DNA of 62,603 nt from an uncultured Rhodobacterales bacterium (GTDB lineage: Bacteria; Pseudomonadota; Alphaproteobacteria; Rhodobacterales; Rhodobacteraceae), in contig CAIQOV010000028.1 of NCBI GenBank assembly GCA_903873585.1, positions 1 to 62,603 of the forward strand, written 5' to 3'. Shown one piece after another: positions 43,410-52,342 of the stretch. A program made the translations under genes and the position numbers. Under the pieces are notes generated by a model. The model was not told the origin of the DNA. It saw nothing but the letters and a program-made list of their open reading frames with translations, and ran no database searches. Position 1 is the first letter of the stretch. Each line of letters starts with the position of its first letter.

Positions 43410-44711
43410 TTACTTTTCGGGCAACAAGCCGCGCGGGCTAAAACGCAGCACCAACAGCAGGGCAACGCCAAGGGTCAGCAGGCGCAGCTGCGGGGCGGCA
43501 TCAACCAAATGCACCTTCAGCGGCCCATCTGCCATGCCCGCAGTAATGGCGCCCATGACCAAGGGGCCAGCGTTGTCAACGATCAGCCACAACCAGCCCA
43601 CCAGCAACCCGCCCAGAACAGAGCCCCAGTTGTTGCCCGACCCGCCCACGATCACCATGATCCAGATCAGAAAAGTAAAGCGCAGCGGCGTGTATTCGCC
43701 CGGCACCAACTGGCCCAACATCGACACATACATCGCCCCCGACATGCCCACGACGGCAGCGCCCAGAATGAAGATAATCAGATGCTGGCGCTTCACGTCT
43801 TTGCCCATGGCGGCGGCAGAGACTTCGTTGTCGCGAATGGCGCGCATCATCCGGCCCCAAGGCGAGTTCAGCGCGCGTTCCAGCAGCCAGATCAACAGGC
43901 CCAGCACGATGGCGAACATCACGATGTAAATGCCCTTGACCGCCAAGGTGGATGTTGTGGTTGGGTTCAGGCCCCAGTTGGTGCAAAACGCCAAAAAGCC
44001 GGGGTCGGCCTGCATTTCCACTTCGTAAGGCACGGGCCAAGGGCGCGGCAGGCTGACAAAGTTTTTCACCCCGCGCGACATCCAGTCTTCGGATTTGATC
44101 GCAGTGATGACGATTTCGGCGATGCCAAGGGTGGCGATGGCCAAGTAATCCTCGCGCAGACCAAGGGCGATTTTGCCGATGGCCCATGCGGCTATGGCAG
44201 CAAACAGCCCGCCAACAGGCCAAGCCCAGATCGAATTCAACCCAAATCCGCCGATATTGCCGTGGGTGGCCGGATCAAAGGCTTCAATCCGCTCAACCGC
44301 AGGGTCAAAGATGCCGCGGTATAAGAAGAAAAAGCCGATCAAAATCGCAGCCACTGCCAGATTGCGGCTGCGACCGGGCGCCATATAGGCCCAAGCGGCG
44401 ACGGCAGCGGCGATGCCCGCCACAGCCACAGCCAAACCGCCAATCGCCTGCCAACCGCCTGCGGCAAAGGCCTCGGGCACGGGCTGACCCGATACGAAGA
44501 CCACTGCAAGACCGCCCAAAGCGATAGAGCCGACGATGCCTGTCGAAAACAGACCCGCATAGCCCCACTGCATATTGACCCCAAGCGCCATGATGGCGCT
44601 AAGAAGGCCAAGGATCAGAATGTTCAAGCTGACGTTCCACGACAGCAAGACCCCGGTCAGGACATATAGCATCCCCACACCGGCAAAAAGGGTAATGGCC
44701 CGGGTGTTCAT
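43410..44711 (-). CDS. livM: Branched-chain amino-acid ABC permease LivM
   Basis: One of the two inner-membrane permeases of a LIV-type importer, 433 residues with about ten helices. The diagnostic cytoplasmic EAA-like loop reads GRMMRAIRDNEVSAAAMGKDV. The motif LREDYLAIATLGIAEIV is also typical of LivM. The start at 44711 has AAGGGGA upstream; the frame is open to 44738 but overlaps livH. It lies 1 nt past the livH stop. The large size matches the E. coli LivM class with extra N-terminal helices. Confidence 0.94.
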   Translation of the reverse strand: MNTRAITLFAGVGMLYVLTGVLLSWNVSLNILILGLLSAIMALGVNMQWGYAGLFSTGIVGSIALGGLAVVFVSGQPVPEAFAAGGWQAIGGLAVAVAGIAAAVAAWAYMAPGRSRNLAVAAILIGFFFLYRGIFDPAVERIEAFDPATHGNIGGFGLNSIWAWPVGGLFAAIAAWAIGKIALGLREDYLAIATLGIAEIVITAIKSEDWMSRGVKNFVSLPRPWPVPYEVEMQADPGFLAFCTNWGLNPTTTSTLAVKGIYIVMFAIVLGLLIWLLERALNSPWGRMMRAIRDNEVSAAAMGKDVKRQHLIIFILGAAVVGMSGAMYVSMLGQLVPGEYTPLRFTFLIWIMVIVGGSGNNWGSVLGGLLVGWLWLIVDNAGPLVMGAITAGMADGPLKVHLVDAAPQLRLLTLGVALLLVLRFSPRGLLPEK

Positions 44712-44712
44712 G

Positions 44713-45720
44713 TCATTTCCCCTTATTGAACAGCCCATTGGGCATGAACAAAAGCACGATGATCAGGATCGAAAAGCTGACAGCGAATTTGTAATCGGTC
44801 GACAAAAGCTGCATCAGCGAGTCTGGCGCTAGGCTTGCGGGCAGAACATAGGTCAGCACCTTTTTCCAAGCATAGGTCACGACCACCTCAGAGAAGGCCA
44901 CAACAAACCCGCCCGCAACAGCCCCCATCGGCGACCCAAGCCCGCCAACAACCGCCGAAGCGAAGATGGGCAGCAAAAGCGAGAAGTAGATGAAGGGCCG
45001 AAAGCTTTTGTCCAAGCCATACAACGTGCCCGCAATCACCGCGAGGGCAGCCGCGATCACCCAAGTCACCTGCACCACACGGTCAGGGTTGATGCCCGAC
45101 AGCAGGGCCAAATCCTCGTTGTCGGAAAAGGCGCGCATAGATTTGCCGGTGCGGGTTTTTTGCAAGAACCAGAACAGCGCGGCCATGGTCAGCAAGGCTG
45201 TCACCAGCGTCACGGCCGTGGTGCCTTTGATCGCCAAGCCTTCGGCAAGGCCCGTCCAAGCTTTGAAATCGGCGGCAGAGATTAAAAACCGCCCGCCATC
45301 GGCGAAGTTTTGCTCTTCTGTGCCGATGATGATGCGCACAAGGCCGTTCATTACGAACATCACACCAGCCGACACGATCACCAAGATGATCGGCTTGGCC
45401 TTTTGCTTGCGGTAAAAGCGGTAAACCACGCGGTCGGTGCCAAGCAAAAGCGCAGATGTCACCAAAATAGCAAAGGGCAGGGCCAAAAGGGCGGTGGGCA
45501 GGGGGGCAATCGAAATGCCCAAGCTTTGGAACAACCACGTGAACAAGATCACCACCATGGTGCCAAAGGCCATGGTGTCGCCCCATGCAAAGTTCGAAAA
45601 GCGCAAGATGCCAAAGATCAACGTGACACCCAGCGCGCCGACGGCCAATTGTGCGCCGTAAGAGGCGGCAGGAATGACGACAAAGTTCAAAAAAGCGACC
45701 AGAGCGTTCAACAGATCCAT
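44713..45720 (-). CDS. livH: Branched-chain amino-acid ABC permease LivH
   Basis: The second permease of the LIV importer, 335 residues with about eight to nine helices. It opens AASYGAQLAVGALGVTLIFGI with FSNFAWGDTMAFG, which matches LivH. The coupling loop GKSMRAFSDNEDLALLSGINP is present. It lies 3 nt after livF on the same strand (livF stop at 45724), so it is tightly packed. Confidence 0.94.
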   Translation of the reverse strand: MDLLNALVAFLNFVVIPAASYGAQLAVGALGVTLIFGILRFSNFAWGDTMAFGTMVVILFTWLFQSLGISIAPLPTALLALPFAILVTSALLLGTDRVVYRFYRKQKAKPIILVIVSAGVMFVMNGLVRIIIGTEEQNFADGGRFLISAADFKAWTGLAEGLAIKGTTAVTLVTALLTMAALFWFLQKTRTGKSMRAFSDNEDLALLSGINPDRVVQVTWVIAAALAVIAGTLYGLDKSFRPFIYFSLLLPIFASAVVGGLGSPMGAVAGGFVVAFSEVVVTYAWKKVLTYVLPASLAPDSLMQLLSTDYKFAVSFSILIIVLLFMPNGLFNKGK

Positions 45721-45723
45721 CTC

Positions 45724-46434
45724 TTAGCCCCCCAAGAAACTGCGGCGAACATCGGGATCGGCCAGAAGGGCCGCGCCCGTGTCGGTGTATCGGTTCGCGC
45801 CTTGCACCAGAACATAGCCCTTGTCGGCGATGTTCAGCGCTTGGCGCGCGTTTTGTTCGACCATCAGGATCGAAATGCCAGACCGCGCCACTTCGATGAT
45901 GCGGTCAAAAAGCTCGTCCATCACAATCGGGCTAACGCCTGCGGTGGGTTCATCCAGCATCAAGACTTGCGGTTGAGTCATAAGTGCGCGGCCAACGGCG
46001 ACTTGCTGGCGCTGACCGCCAGAAAGCTCTCCGGCAGGTTGATGGCGTTTGGTTTTAAGGATGGGAAACAGGTGGTAGACTTGCTCTAACGTGCCTTTGA
46101 TGTCATCTCGGCGTAGAAACGCGCCCATTTCTAGGTTTTCTTCGACGGTCATCGAGGTGAAGATGTTATGGGTCTGCGGCACAAAGGCCATGCCGCGGGC
46201 CACGCGGTCTTGCGGCGAAAGTTTGGTAATATCCTCGCCGTTCAAGCGCACGGACCCGCCGCGCAGGGTGAGCATGCCAAAGACGGCTTTCATGGCGGTG
46301 GATTTGCCCGCGCCGTTGGGGCCGACGATAACGGCGATCTGGCCTTTTTCAACGGCAATGGTGCAGTCGTGCAAGATGTCGGTGGCCCCGTAGCCGCCCG
46401 TCATCGCCTCGCCGATCAGGAAGGGGTCAGGCAT
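45724..46434 (-). CDS. livF: Branched-chain amino-acid ABC ATPase LivF
   Basis: ATP-binding subunit, 236 residues, with Walker A VGPNGAGKSTAMK, the Q-loop in VPQTHNIF, the signature LSGGQRQQVAVGRAL and Walker B VLMLDEPTAGVSP. The C-terminal part lacks LivG's long extension, so it is LivF. It is separated from livG by a 140-nt gap that is filled with palindrome repeats, an unusual interruption within the operon. Confidence 0.94.
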   Translation of the reverse strand: MPDPFLIGEAMTGGYGATDILHDCTIAVEKGQIAVIVGPNGAGKSTAMKAVFGMLTLRGGSVRLNGEDITKLSPQDRVARGMAFVPQTHNIFTSMTVEENLEMGAFLRRDDIKGTLEQVYHLFPILKTKRHQPAGELSGGQRQQVAVGRALMTQPQVLMLDEPTAGVSPIVMDELFDRIIEVARSGISILMVEQNARQALNIADKGYVLVQGANRYTDTGAALLADPDVRRSFLGG

Positions 46435-46465
46435 GGGGCAGCTCCATCACAGCGGTCTGAATCAC

Positions 46466-46562
46466 GAATTTTCTGCGAAAATTCTTGTTGTGAATTTTCG
46501 TGCGAAAATTCTTAAGCACAATTTTCGCAGAAAATTGGTTCTGCTGATTTTCGCAGAAAATC
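46466..46562. repeat. Palindrome cluster 2 (four copies) between livG and livF
   Basis: Four palindromes: 46466-46484 (GAATTTTC-TGC-GAAAATTC), 46492-46511 (GAATTTTC-GTGC-GAAAATTC), 46519-46537 (CAATTTTC-GCA-GAAAATTG) and 46546-46562 (GATTTTC-GCA-GAAAATC). Outer bases differ but are complementary in each arm, so the fold is conserved. In RNA each would form a hairpin between livG and livF. Confidence 0.88.
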
Positions 46563-46574
46563 TGGGCATTTTGG

Positions 46575-47357
46575 TCAACCATTCGCCAGCACCTTGTTTT
46601 TCAAACCAGTGCCCAAATAGGCTTCAATCACGCGTTCATCGTTCTTGACCTGATCAACTGTGCCTTTGGCCAGCACTTTGCCTTCGGCCATCACAATCAC
46701 CGGATCACAAAGCCGCGCTATAAAATCCATGTCATGTTCGATCACACAGAACGTATAGCCGCGCTCTTTATTCAGCCGAACAATTGCATCACCGATGGTG
46801 TTCAGCAGCGTGCGGTTCACGCCTGCGCCCACTTCATCCAAGAACACCACTTTGGCATCGACCATCATCGTGCGGCCCAGTTCGACAAGCTTTTTCTGCC
46901 CGCCGGAAATGTTGCCTGCTTTTTCATCGGCAATATGGGAAATCGTCAAGAAATCTAGAACTTCATCGGCTTTCTTACGCAACGCCGCCTCTTCCTGCGC
47001 GATCAAACCGCGGCGGAACCACGTGTTCCACAGTTTTTCGCCCGATTGATTGGCAGGCACCATCATCAAATTCTCGCGCACGGTCATCGAGGCGAATTCG
47101 TGGGCGATCTGAAAGGTGCGCAGCAACCCTTTGGCGAACAATTCATGCGGTGCAAGACCGCTGATATCTTGCCCGTCCATCAACACTCGGCCAGAGGTCG
47201 GCTTCAGCCGCCCTGCGATCACGTTAAACAGCGTGGTCTTGCCTGCGCCATTTGGCCCGATCAGGCCTGTGATGGAACCCGTGGCAATTTCCAGCGATGC
47301 GCCATCTACGGCGCGAAAAGCGCCGAAATGGCGGTGAAGGTCTTCAACGACGATCAT
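46575..47357 (-). CDS. livG: Branched-chain amino-acid ABC ATPase LivG
   Basis: ATP-binding subunit, 260 residues. Walker A is GPNGAGKTTLFN, the signature ISGGQKKLVELGRTM, Walker B VVFLDEVGAGVNRTLL and the switch His in FCVIEHDMDFI. The C-terminal AYLGTGL is typical of LivG. It is transcribed after the binding-protein gene, with a 107-nt gap holding a terminator hairpin. Confidence 0.93.
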   Translation of the reverse strand: MIVVEDLHRHFGAFRAVDGASLEIATGSITGLIGPNGAGKTTLFNVIAGRLKPTSGRVLMDGQDISGLAPHELFAKGLLRTFQIAHEFASMTVRENLMMVPANQSGEKLWNTWFRRGLIAQEEAALRKKADEVLDFLTISHIADEKAGNISGGQKKLVELGRTMMVDAKVVFLDEVGAGVNRTLLNTIGDAIVRLNKERGYTFCVIEHDMDFIARLCDPVIVMAEGKVLAKGTVDQVKNDERVIEAYLGTGLKNKVLANG

Positions 47358-47414
47358 GTTTCCCTGCTTCCCCCTGTGGCCCTTATGGGCTCTGGGTCAA
47401 TTTAGGTAAGGCAA

Positions 47415-47441
47415 CGGCCCGGGGGATTAAGCCCCGGGCCG
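47415..47441 (-). terminator. Hairpin between the liv binding-protein gene and livG
   Basis: 10-bp stem CGGCCCGGGG / CCCCGGGCCG with a 7-nt loop, 24 nt after the binding-protein stop; minus-strand downstream sequence is T-rich (TTGCCTTACC). Such hairpins usually give partial termination so that the binding protein is made in excess over the permease. Confidence 0.75.
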
Positions 47442-47464
47442 CAAAGTCTTATATCAAACGGCGA

Positions 47465-48667
47465 TCAACGGAACTTGATCGTTTCGTACTTGCCGCCCTT
47501 GATTTCGAACTCTTTGTAGCGGCCAGCGGATTCGCCAGCGCCCACCAAAGTCACGCCCGACGCGCCATCATAGTCGATGGCTTTGCCAGCCGCGATCAGC
47601 TCCATCGCGTGGCCCAACTGGCCGGGAAGGATCTTTTCGCCCGAACCGTCAGCCGGACCGTTGGCGATTTCCATGATCTTGGCCGAATAGACTTTCGAGT
47701 CGGTCGAGTTCGCAGCCTGCATAGCCAGCATGATCAGCGCAGCGGCGTCATAGCTTTCCATGGTGTAGGGCGAGGTTGCGTCATAAGCCGGAGTGTTGGC
47801 TTTGCCCATGTGAGCCAAGATAGCTGCACCAGCCGAGTCAGACTGTGCAACCTGGCCATACGATCCGTCCAAAGCCGGACCGATGGCTGCGGGCAGGCTG
47901 TCGCCAACCATACCGCCGGGCAGACCGAACTTGGTGAAAGCACCGGTGTCGAGCGAGGCTTGAACAATGCCCTTACCGCCCTGATCCAGATAGCCCGCCA
48001 CAACCAGCAAATCGCCGCCTGCTGCTGCCAGCGAAGCCACTTCGGCCGAGTAGTCAGACTTGCCGTCTTCGTGCGGGATATTGATCGTCACTTTGCCGCC
48101 AACAGCGGTGAACGAGGTCGCAATCGCGTCAGCCAGACCCTTGCCGTAGTCGCTGTTGGAATAGGTCAGCGCGATCGAGGTCACGCCATGTTCCTTCAGG
48201 ATGTCAGCCATAACTTCGCCTTCGCGCGCATCCGACGGAGCGGTGCGGAAGAACAGGCCGTCATCTTCAGCGGTCGACAAAGCGGGCGAGGTGGCCGAGG
48301 GCGACACCATCACGATGCCGTTCGGGCGGGCCACGTTTTGCAAGACAGCGCCAGTCACGCCAGAGCAGTCGCCGCCGATGATGCCTTTGACACCGTCCGA
48401 GGTAACCATTTTCTCCGCCGCAGTTTGCGCAGCCGCAGCGTCTGTGCAGGTGTCGTCGCCACGGTCAGACACAAAGGTCCAGCCGTTCAGCGCTTTGCCC
48501 GAAGCGTTCACTTCAGCCATAGCGGCTTCAGCAGCGTTGGCCATGTGGCCCGTCAAAGATTCGATTGGGCCGGTGAAGCCAATCAAGACCCCCAGTTTAA
48601 CGTCTTCAGCCGAAGCAACAGATGCGCAAAGCGCGGTTGCAGCCGTAGCGAGCAGCAGTTTTTTCAT
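47465..48667 (-). CDS. livJ: Branched-chain amino-acid ABC substrate-binding protein
   Basis: A 400-residue periplasmic binding protein, family 6 (Leu/Ile/Val type). The signal peptide MKKLLLATAATALCASVASA is cleaved before EDVKLGVLIGFTGPIES. The ligand site resembles LivJ: GIIGGDCSGVTGAV and MVSPSATSPALS. It leads the operon livJ-livG-livF-livH-livM on the minus strand. It may bind branched-chain amino acids or a related amino acid or amide; the sequence cannot say. It starts at 48667, and 276 nt upstream of it hold the divergent promoter region shared with DUF4189. Confidence 0.92.
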   Translation of the reverse strand: MKKLLLATAATALCASVASAEDVKLGVLIGFTGPIESLTGHMANAAEAAMAEVNASGKALNGWTFVSDRGDDTCTDAAAAQTAAEKMVTSDGVKGIIGGDCSGVTGAVLQNVARPNGIVMVSPSATSPALSTAEDDGLFFRTAPSDAREGEVMADILKEHGVTSIALTYSNSDYGKGLADAIATSFTAVGGKVTINIPHEDGKSDYSAEVASLAAAGGDLLVVAGYLDQGGKGIVQASLDTGAFTKFGLPGGMVGDSLPAAIGPALDGSYGQVAQSDSAGAAILAHMGKANTPAYDATSPYTMESYDAAALIMLAMQAANSTDSKVYSAKIMEIANGPADGSGEKILPGQLGHAMELIAAGKAIDYDGASGVTLVGAGESAGRYKEFEIKGGKYETIKFR

Positions 48668-48871
48668 TTTTAACTCCCATGTTGGATCGCAATCCTGACT
48701 TGAACCTAGAGTGACACGATGAAAAAGAAAAGTGGGCAGTCAGGGGTATTTCGGGGTCATTTTCAAAGCATTCGGGCGAAAGTGAGGTGAATCTGTTCGC
48801 GCTTGGGTGGTTTTTGCGGCGATTTTGCGCGGATTCGCAGCCCATTGTGGCATCTTGCTGCCCGCTGGCCC

Positions 48872-48901
48872 TTGACGCTGGCGCTTGGCATCGCCACCTA
48901 T
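48872..48901 (+). promoter_or_regulatory. Possible promoter of the DUF4189 gene
   Basis: TTGACG (48872-48877), an 18-bp spacer, then ACCTAT (48896-48901), 42 bp before the ATG. Moderate match only. Confidence 0.35.
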
Positions 48902-48943
48902 TTAGAAGAAGCCCGCCGCGGATTGGGGGGTGAAAGGAGGATC

Positions 48944-49303
48944 ATGTCTTACCGTTTGGCCAGTGCCGTTGCCTTCACGCTTGCCCTTGGCGCCCCTGCC
49001 ATGGCCGACGGGTTGTTTGGCGCGATAGCTTTTTCGCCCTCGACCGGTAAGGTCGGCGCGGGGTGGAACTTTGCGTCGAAAGACGAAGCCTCGGCTGATT
49101 CGATCAGCCGTTGCGGCGTGGGCGATTGCAGCGCGGTTGTGGTGTTTCCCAATTGCGGCGCTGTGGCTGTGGGCGACGGGTTCGGCATGGGCTTTTCTGC
49201 CGACCAATCGGTCGCCAAGGCAGAAGAGACAGCTTTGGCCAACTGTTCAGGTTACACAGCGAATTGTTTGATCGTGCAGTCGTTTTGTAACGAAGGGTCG
49301 TAA
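48944..49303 (+). CDS. DUF4189 secreted protein
   Basis: A 119-residue exported protein. The signal peptide SYRLASAVAFTLALGAPAMA ends at AMA, before DGLFGAIAFS. The mature part has the DUF4189 pattern, with SRCGVGDCSAVVVFPNCGAVAVG and paired cysteines (about six in all), suggesting disulfides in the periplasm. The function is unknown. ATG at 48944 has AAAGGAGG just upstream, which decides the start. It is followed 35 nt later by DUF805 on the same strand. Confidence 0.85.
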   Translation: MSYRLASAVAFTLALGAPAMADGLFGAIAFSPSTGKVGAGWNFASKDEASADSISRCGVGDCSAVVVFPNCGAVAVGDGFGMGFSADQSVAKAEETALANCSGYTANCLIVQSFCNEGS

Positions 49304-49338
49304 GCGGGCTTTGCAAATCAACTATTAAGGACCAGCCT

Positions 49339-49725
49339 ATGACGTTTCAGGGCGCGATCACTTCAGGCTATCAGAACTACGCCAATTTCACCGGTCGCGC
49401 CTCGCGCTCGGCCTATTGGTGGTGGACGTTGTTTCAGGTGCTGGCTTCCACCGCGATTGGCATTGTTTTCGGCCACGGTGTCATGATGACAGACCCGACC
49501 ACGATGGCGATGGGCTATCATGGCGGTGTCGTTTCAAACCTGTGGAGTTTGGCGAATCTATTGCCGTGCTTGTCCTTGGGCACGCGCCGGTTACACGACA
49601 TTGGCAAATCAGGCTGGTGGCAGTTGATTGTGCTAATTCCGCTGATTGGCTGGATCGTGCTGATCGTGTGGTTCTGCCAGAAAAGCGATGCTGGCCCCAA
49701 CGAACACGGGCTGCCCCCCGCTTAA
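49339..49725 (+). CDS. DUF805 membrane protein
   Basis: A 128-residue inner-membrane protein of the YhaH/YhaI family. It has the family opening GYQNYANFTGRASRSAYWWW, about three or four membrane segments, and the GTRRLHDIGKSGWWQLIVLIP motif. The function is unknown. Its end overlaps the end of the convergent glxA-type gene by 4 nt. It probably shares a promoter with the upstream DUF4189 gene. Confidence 0.9.
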   Translation: MTFQGAITSGYQNYANFTGRASRSAYWWWTLFQVLASTAIGIVFGHGVMMTDPTTMAMGYHGGVVSNLWSLANLLPCLSLGTRRLHDIGKSGWWQLIVLIPLIGWIVLIVWFCQKSDAGPNEHGLPPA

Positions 49726-50747
49726 ATCGACAGGCGGCCTGCCATCGGGGGCGGAAGGGTGCCTTGCGTTCCCCGTTCACGATACGGGGTGGTGTTGTAA
49801 TGGCTGCGGTAGCATTTGGAAAAATGCGACGGGCTGGCAAAGCCGCAGGCAAGTGCTACGTTGATCACCGACATATCCGTTTGCATCAACAGGTTGCGCG
49901 CCTTTTGCAGGCGCAGTTCCATGTAATAGCGCTTGGGCGAGCGGTTCAGATAGCGGCGGAACAGGCGTTCTAACTGACGGGTTGACATGCCCACTTCTTC
50001 GGCCAGATCGGCGGGCGACATCGGGTCTTCGATATTGCCTTCCATCATCTGGATGACTTGCGACAATTTAGGATGGCGCACGCCGATGCGCGTAGGAATC
50101 GACAGGCGTTGGGTGTCTTGGTCGGTGCGCGGGGTGGAATAGATCAACTGGTCGGCCACGGTATTGGCGACATCTTCGCCGTGATCGCCTGCAATCACCT
50201 TCAGCATCAGGTCTAAAGACGAGGTGCCCCCCGCCGTCGACCAGCGGTTGCCATCCATCACGAACACCGACTTGGTCAGGGTCACATCGTCGAATTCTTC
50301 CAAAAAGCCGTCCTGATTCTCCCAGTGAATCGTCGCTTTCTTGCCATCCAGCAGCCCTGCCTTGGCCAAGGCATAGGCCCCCGTGCAAAGCCCGCCGATC
50401 ACAACGCCGCGCCGCGCTTCGCGCCGCAGCCAGTTCAGCACTGGTTTGGTTGCGGCCTTTTGCACATCAATGCCACCGCAGGCGAGCAAGATATCGTCAC
50501 GCTCGATCTCATCCAGCCCCATGTCTAACTTAAACGCCGTGCCATTCGAACAGGTCGCCCATTCGCCACCTTCGCCCGCCAAGGCCCAAGTATAGGCCTG
50601 CTCACCGATTACACGGTTGGCAATGCGCAAGGGTTCGATGGCCGAGGCGAAGGCCAGCATGGTGAATTTGTCCAAAAGCAGAAAGACAAAGCGGCGCGGC
50701 GCCTCTGGCTTTGAGGTTTGGGTGGCTTTGCGCGGAGCGATAGACAT
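49722..50747 (-). CDS. GlxA-type transcriptional regulator (DJ-1/PfpI + AraC HTH)
   Basis: A 341-residue regulator with an N-terminal DJ-1/PfpI-like sensor domain (RRFVFLLLDKFTMLAFASAIEP-type start; the nucleophile-elbow-like VIGGLCTGAYALAKAGLL) and a C-terminal AraC DNA-binding domain (SPADLAEEVGMSTRQLERLFR ... VINVALACGFASPSHFSKCYR). Relatives such as GbdR and CdhR control glycine betaine, carnitine or arginine catabolism. A target cannot be named from here. The start at 50747 (MSIAPRKATQ) is the family start; the open frame to 50921 crosses the aroG promoter. Confidence 0.9.
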   Translation of the reverse strand: MSIAPRKATQTSKPEAPRRFVFLLLDKFTMLAFASAIEPLRIANRVIGEQAYTWALAGEGGEWATCSNGTAFKLDMGLDEIERDDILLACGGIDVQKAATKPVLNWLRREARRGVVIGGLCTGAYALAKAGLLDGKKATIHWENQDGFLEEFDDVTLTKSVFVMDGNRWSTAGGTSSLDLMLKVIAGDHGEDVANTVADQLIYSTPRTDQDTQRLSIPTRIGVRHPKLSQVIQMMEGNIEDPMSPADLAEEVGMSTRQLERLFRRYLNRSPKRYYMELRLQKARNLLMQTDMSVINVALACGFASPSHFSKCYRSHYNTTPYRERGTQGTLPPPMAGRLSI

Positions 50748-50854
50748 GTTGCGACCTGACGTGTCGTTATTGACGCATCGATACAGGAAAAGTTTCCCGC
50801 CGCAAGGGGAAATGCCAGAAAATTGGGCTACAAATTTGGCCGTCGTTCTGCTCT

Positions 50855-50882
50855 TTGCAACGGGCGGTAATTTCCTTATATC
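50855..50882 (+). promoter_or_regulatory. Candidate promoter of aroG
   Basis: TTGCAA (50855-50860), a 16-bp spacer, TATATC (50877-50882), about 30 bp before the aroG ATG. Reasonable match. Confidence 0.4.
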
Positions 50883-50913
50883 GCTGTGAACTTCTGACGT
50901 GAGGACACCTGAA

Positions 50914-52284
50914 ATGACCAAAGGCTGGACAAAATCGGATTGGCGCGCAAAGCCACGGGTGCAGATGCCCGATTATCCCGATCAATCGGCGCTCAACGGG
51001 GTTGAGGCGCAATTGGCCAAATATCCGCCGCTGGTCTTTGCAGGCGAAGCGCGCAAGCTGAAAAAGCAGTTGGCCTTGGCCGCCGAAGGCAAGGCGTTCT
51101 TGCTTCAGGGCGGCGATTGCGCCGAAAGCTTTGCTGAATTTGCCGCTGACAATATCCGCGACACCTTCCGCGTGATGCTGCAAATGGCGGTGGTGCTGAC
51201 CTACGGCGCCAAGGTTCCGGTGATCAAAGTGGGCCGCATGGCGGGCCAATTCGCCAAGCCGCGTTCGGCTGGCACCGAGGTGATCGGCGGTGTTGAACTG
51301 CCCTCGTACCGCGGCGACATCATCAACGGCTTTGATTTCGACAGCGCGTCCCGCGTGCCTGATCCTGCGCGGATGTTGCAGGCTTACACGCAATCGGCGG
51401 CTTCGCTGAACTTGCTGCGTGCGTTTTCGACCGGTGGTTTTGCCGATATTCACCGTGTGCATGCCTGGACTTTGGGCTTTGCGGAACATGACAAGGCTGA
51501 ACGCTACCGCGCCCTTTCCAACCGCATCTCTGACGCGCTGGATTTCATGAACGCCGCAGGGATCAATTCTGAAACAGCGCCCTCGCTGGCGTCGGTTGAT
51601 TTCTACACCAGCCATGAAGCGCTGCTGTTGGAATATGAAGAGGCCTTGTGCCGGATTGATTCGATCACCGGCCAGCCGGTCGCAGGGTCGGGCCATATGA
51701 TCTGGATCGGCGACCGCACCCGCCAGCCTGACGGCGCACATGTAGAATTCGCGCGCGGTGTGTTGAACCCGATTGGGTTGAAATGCGGGCCGACGACCAC
51801 GGCGGAAGACTTGAAAGTTCTGATGGCCAAGCTGAACCCGCACAACGAACCGGGCCGTTTGACCCTGATCGCCCGGTTTGGGGCGGGCAAAGTGGGCGAC
51901 CATTTGCCGCGCTTGATCAAGACGGTACAGGCCGAAGGCGCGAATGTGCTGTGGTCGTGTGACCCGATGCACGGCAACACCATCAAAGCGGCGTCGGGCT
52001 ACAAAACCCGCCCCTTCGAATCGGTGCTGCGCGAAGTGCGCGAGTTCTTTGAAATTCACAAAGCCGAAGGCACGATCCCCGGCGGCGTGCATTTTGAGAT
52101 GACCGGCAAGGATGTCACCGAATGCACAGGTGGTCTGCGCGCTGTGACGGATGAAGACCTGTCTGATCGCTACCACACCGCGTGTGATCCGCGCCTGAAT
52201 GCCAGCCAATCGCTGGAGCTGGCGTTCTTGGTGTCGGAAGAGCTGTCATCTTTGCGCGAAGCGCCGCGCCGCGTGGCGCTGTAA
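50914..52284 (+). CDS. aroG: 3-deoxy-7-phosphoheptulonate synthase, class II
   Basis: First enzyme of the shikimate pathway: condenses phosphoenolpyruvate and erythrose 4-phosphate. This is the plant/actinobacterial-like class II type of 456 residues, with [13 protein letters not shown] near the N-terminus, [13 protein letters not shown], the Arg-rich [15 protein letters not shown], and [10 protein letters not shown]. The start at 50914 ([14 protein letters not shown]) is the family start; the frame is open to 50899. It ends with a strong terminator, so it is monocistronic. Confidence 0.95.
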   Translation: MTKGWTKSDWRAKPRVQMPDYPDQSALNGVEAQLAKYPPLVFAGEARKLKKQLALAAEGKAFLLQGGDCAESFAEFAADNIRDTFRVMLQMAVVLTYGAKVPVIKVGRMAGQFAKPRSAGTEVIGGVELPSYRGDIINGFDFDSASRVPDPARMLQAYTQSAASLNLLRAFSTGGFADIHRVHAWTLGFAEHDKAERYRALSNRISDALDFMNAAGINSETAPSLASVDFYTSHEALLLEYEEALCRIDSITGQPVAGSGHMIWIGDRTRQPDGAHVEFARGVLNPIGLKCGPTTTAEDLKVLMAKLNPHNEPGRLTLIARFGAGKVGDHLPRLIKTVQAEGANVLWSCDPMHGNTIKAASGYKTRPFESVLREVREFFEIHKAEGTIPGGVHFEMTGKDVTECTGGLRAVTDEDLSDRYHTACDPRLNASQSLELAFLVSEELSSLREAPRRVAL

Positions 52285-52304
52285 TCTCACCCAAGCTTTC
52301 AAAG

Positions 52305-52332
52305 AACGGCCCAAGGGAAACCTTGGGCCGTT
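52305..52332 (+). terminator. Rho-independent terminator after aroG
   Basis: Perfect 12-bp stem AACGGCCCAAGG / CCTTGGGCCGTT with a GAAA loop, running into TTTTCGTTT. Confidence 0.93.
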
Positions 52333-52342
52333 TTCGTTTGCC

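Noticed and set aside
43509-44324. ORF opposite livM
   Set aside because: His/Gln-rich translation, characteristic of the antisense of a membrane protein gene.
46466-46562. Regularly spaced palindromes as a CRISPR array
   Set aside because: Units of 17-20 bp with 7-8 bp spacers are too short, the units differ in sequence, and there are no cas genes.
47297-48673. 458-codon ORF opposite the liv binding protein
   Set aside because: Shadow ORF: the sense strand has a signal peptide and clear binding-protein motifs; the antisense has none.
50767-52209. 480-codon ORF on the minus strand opposite aroG
   Set aside because: Antisense shadow of a well-conserved gene in GC-rich DNA; no domain motif, and Arg/His/Gln-rich composition typical of a shadow.
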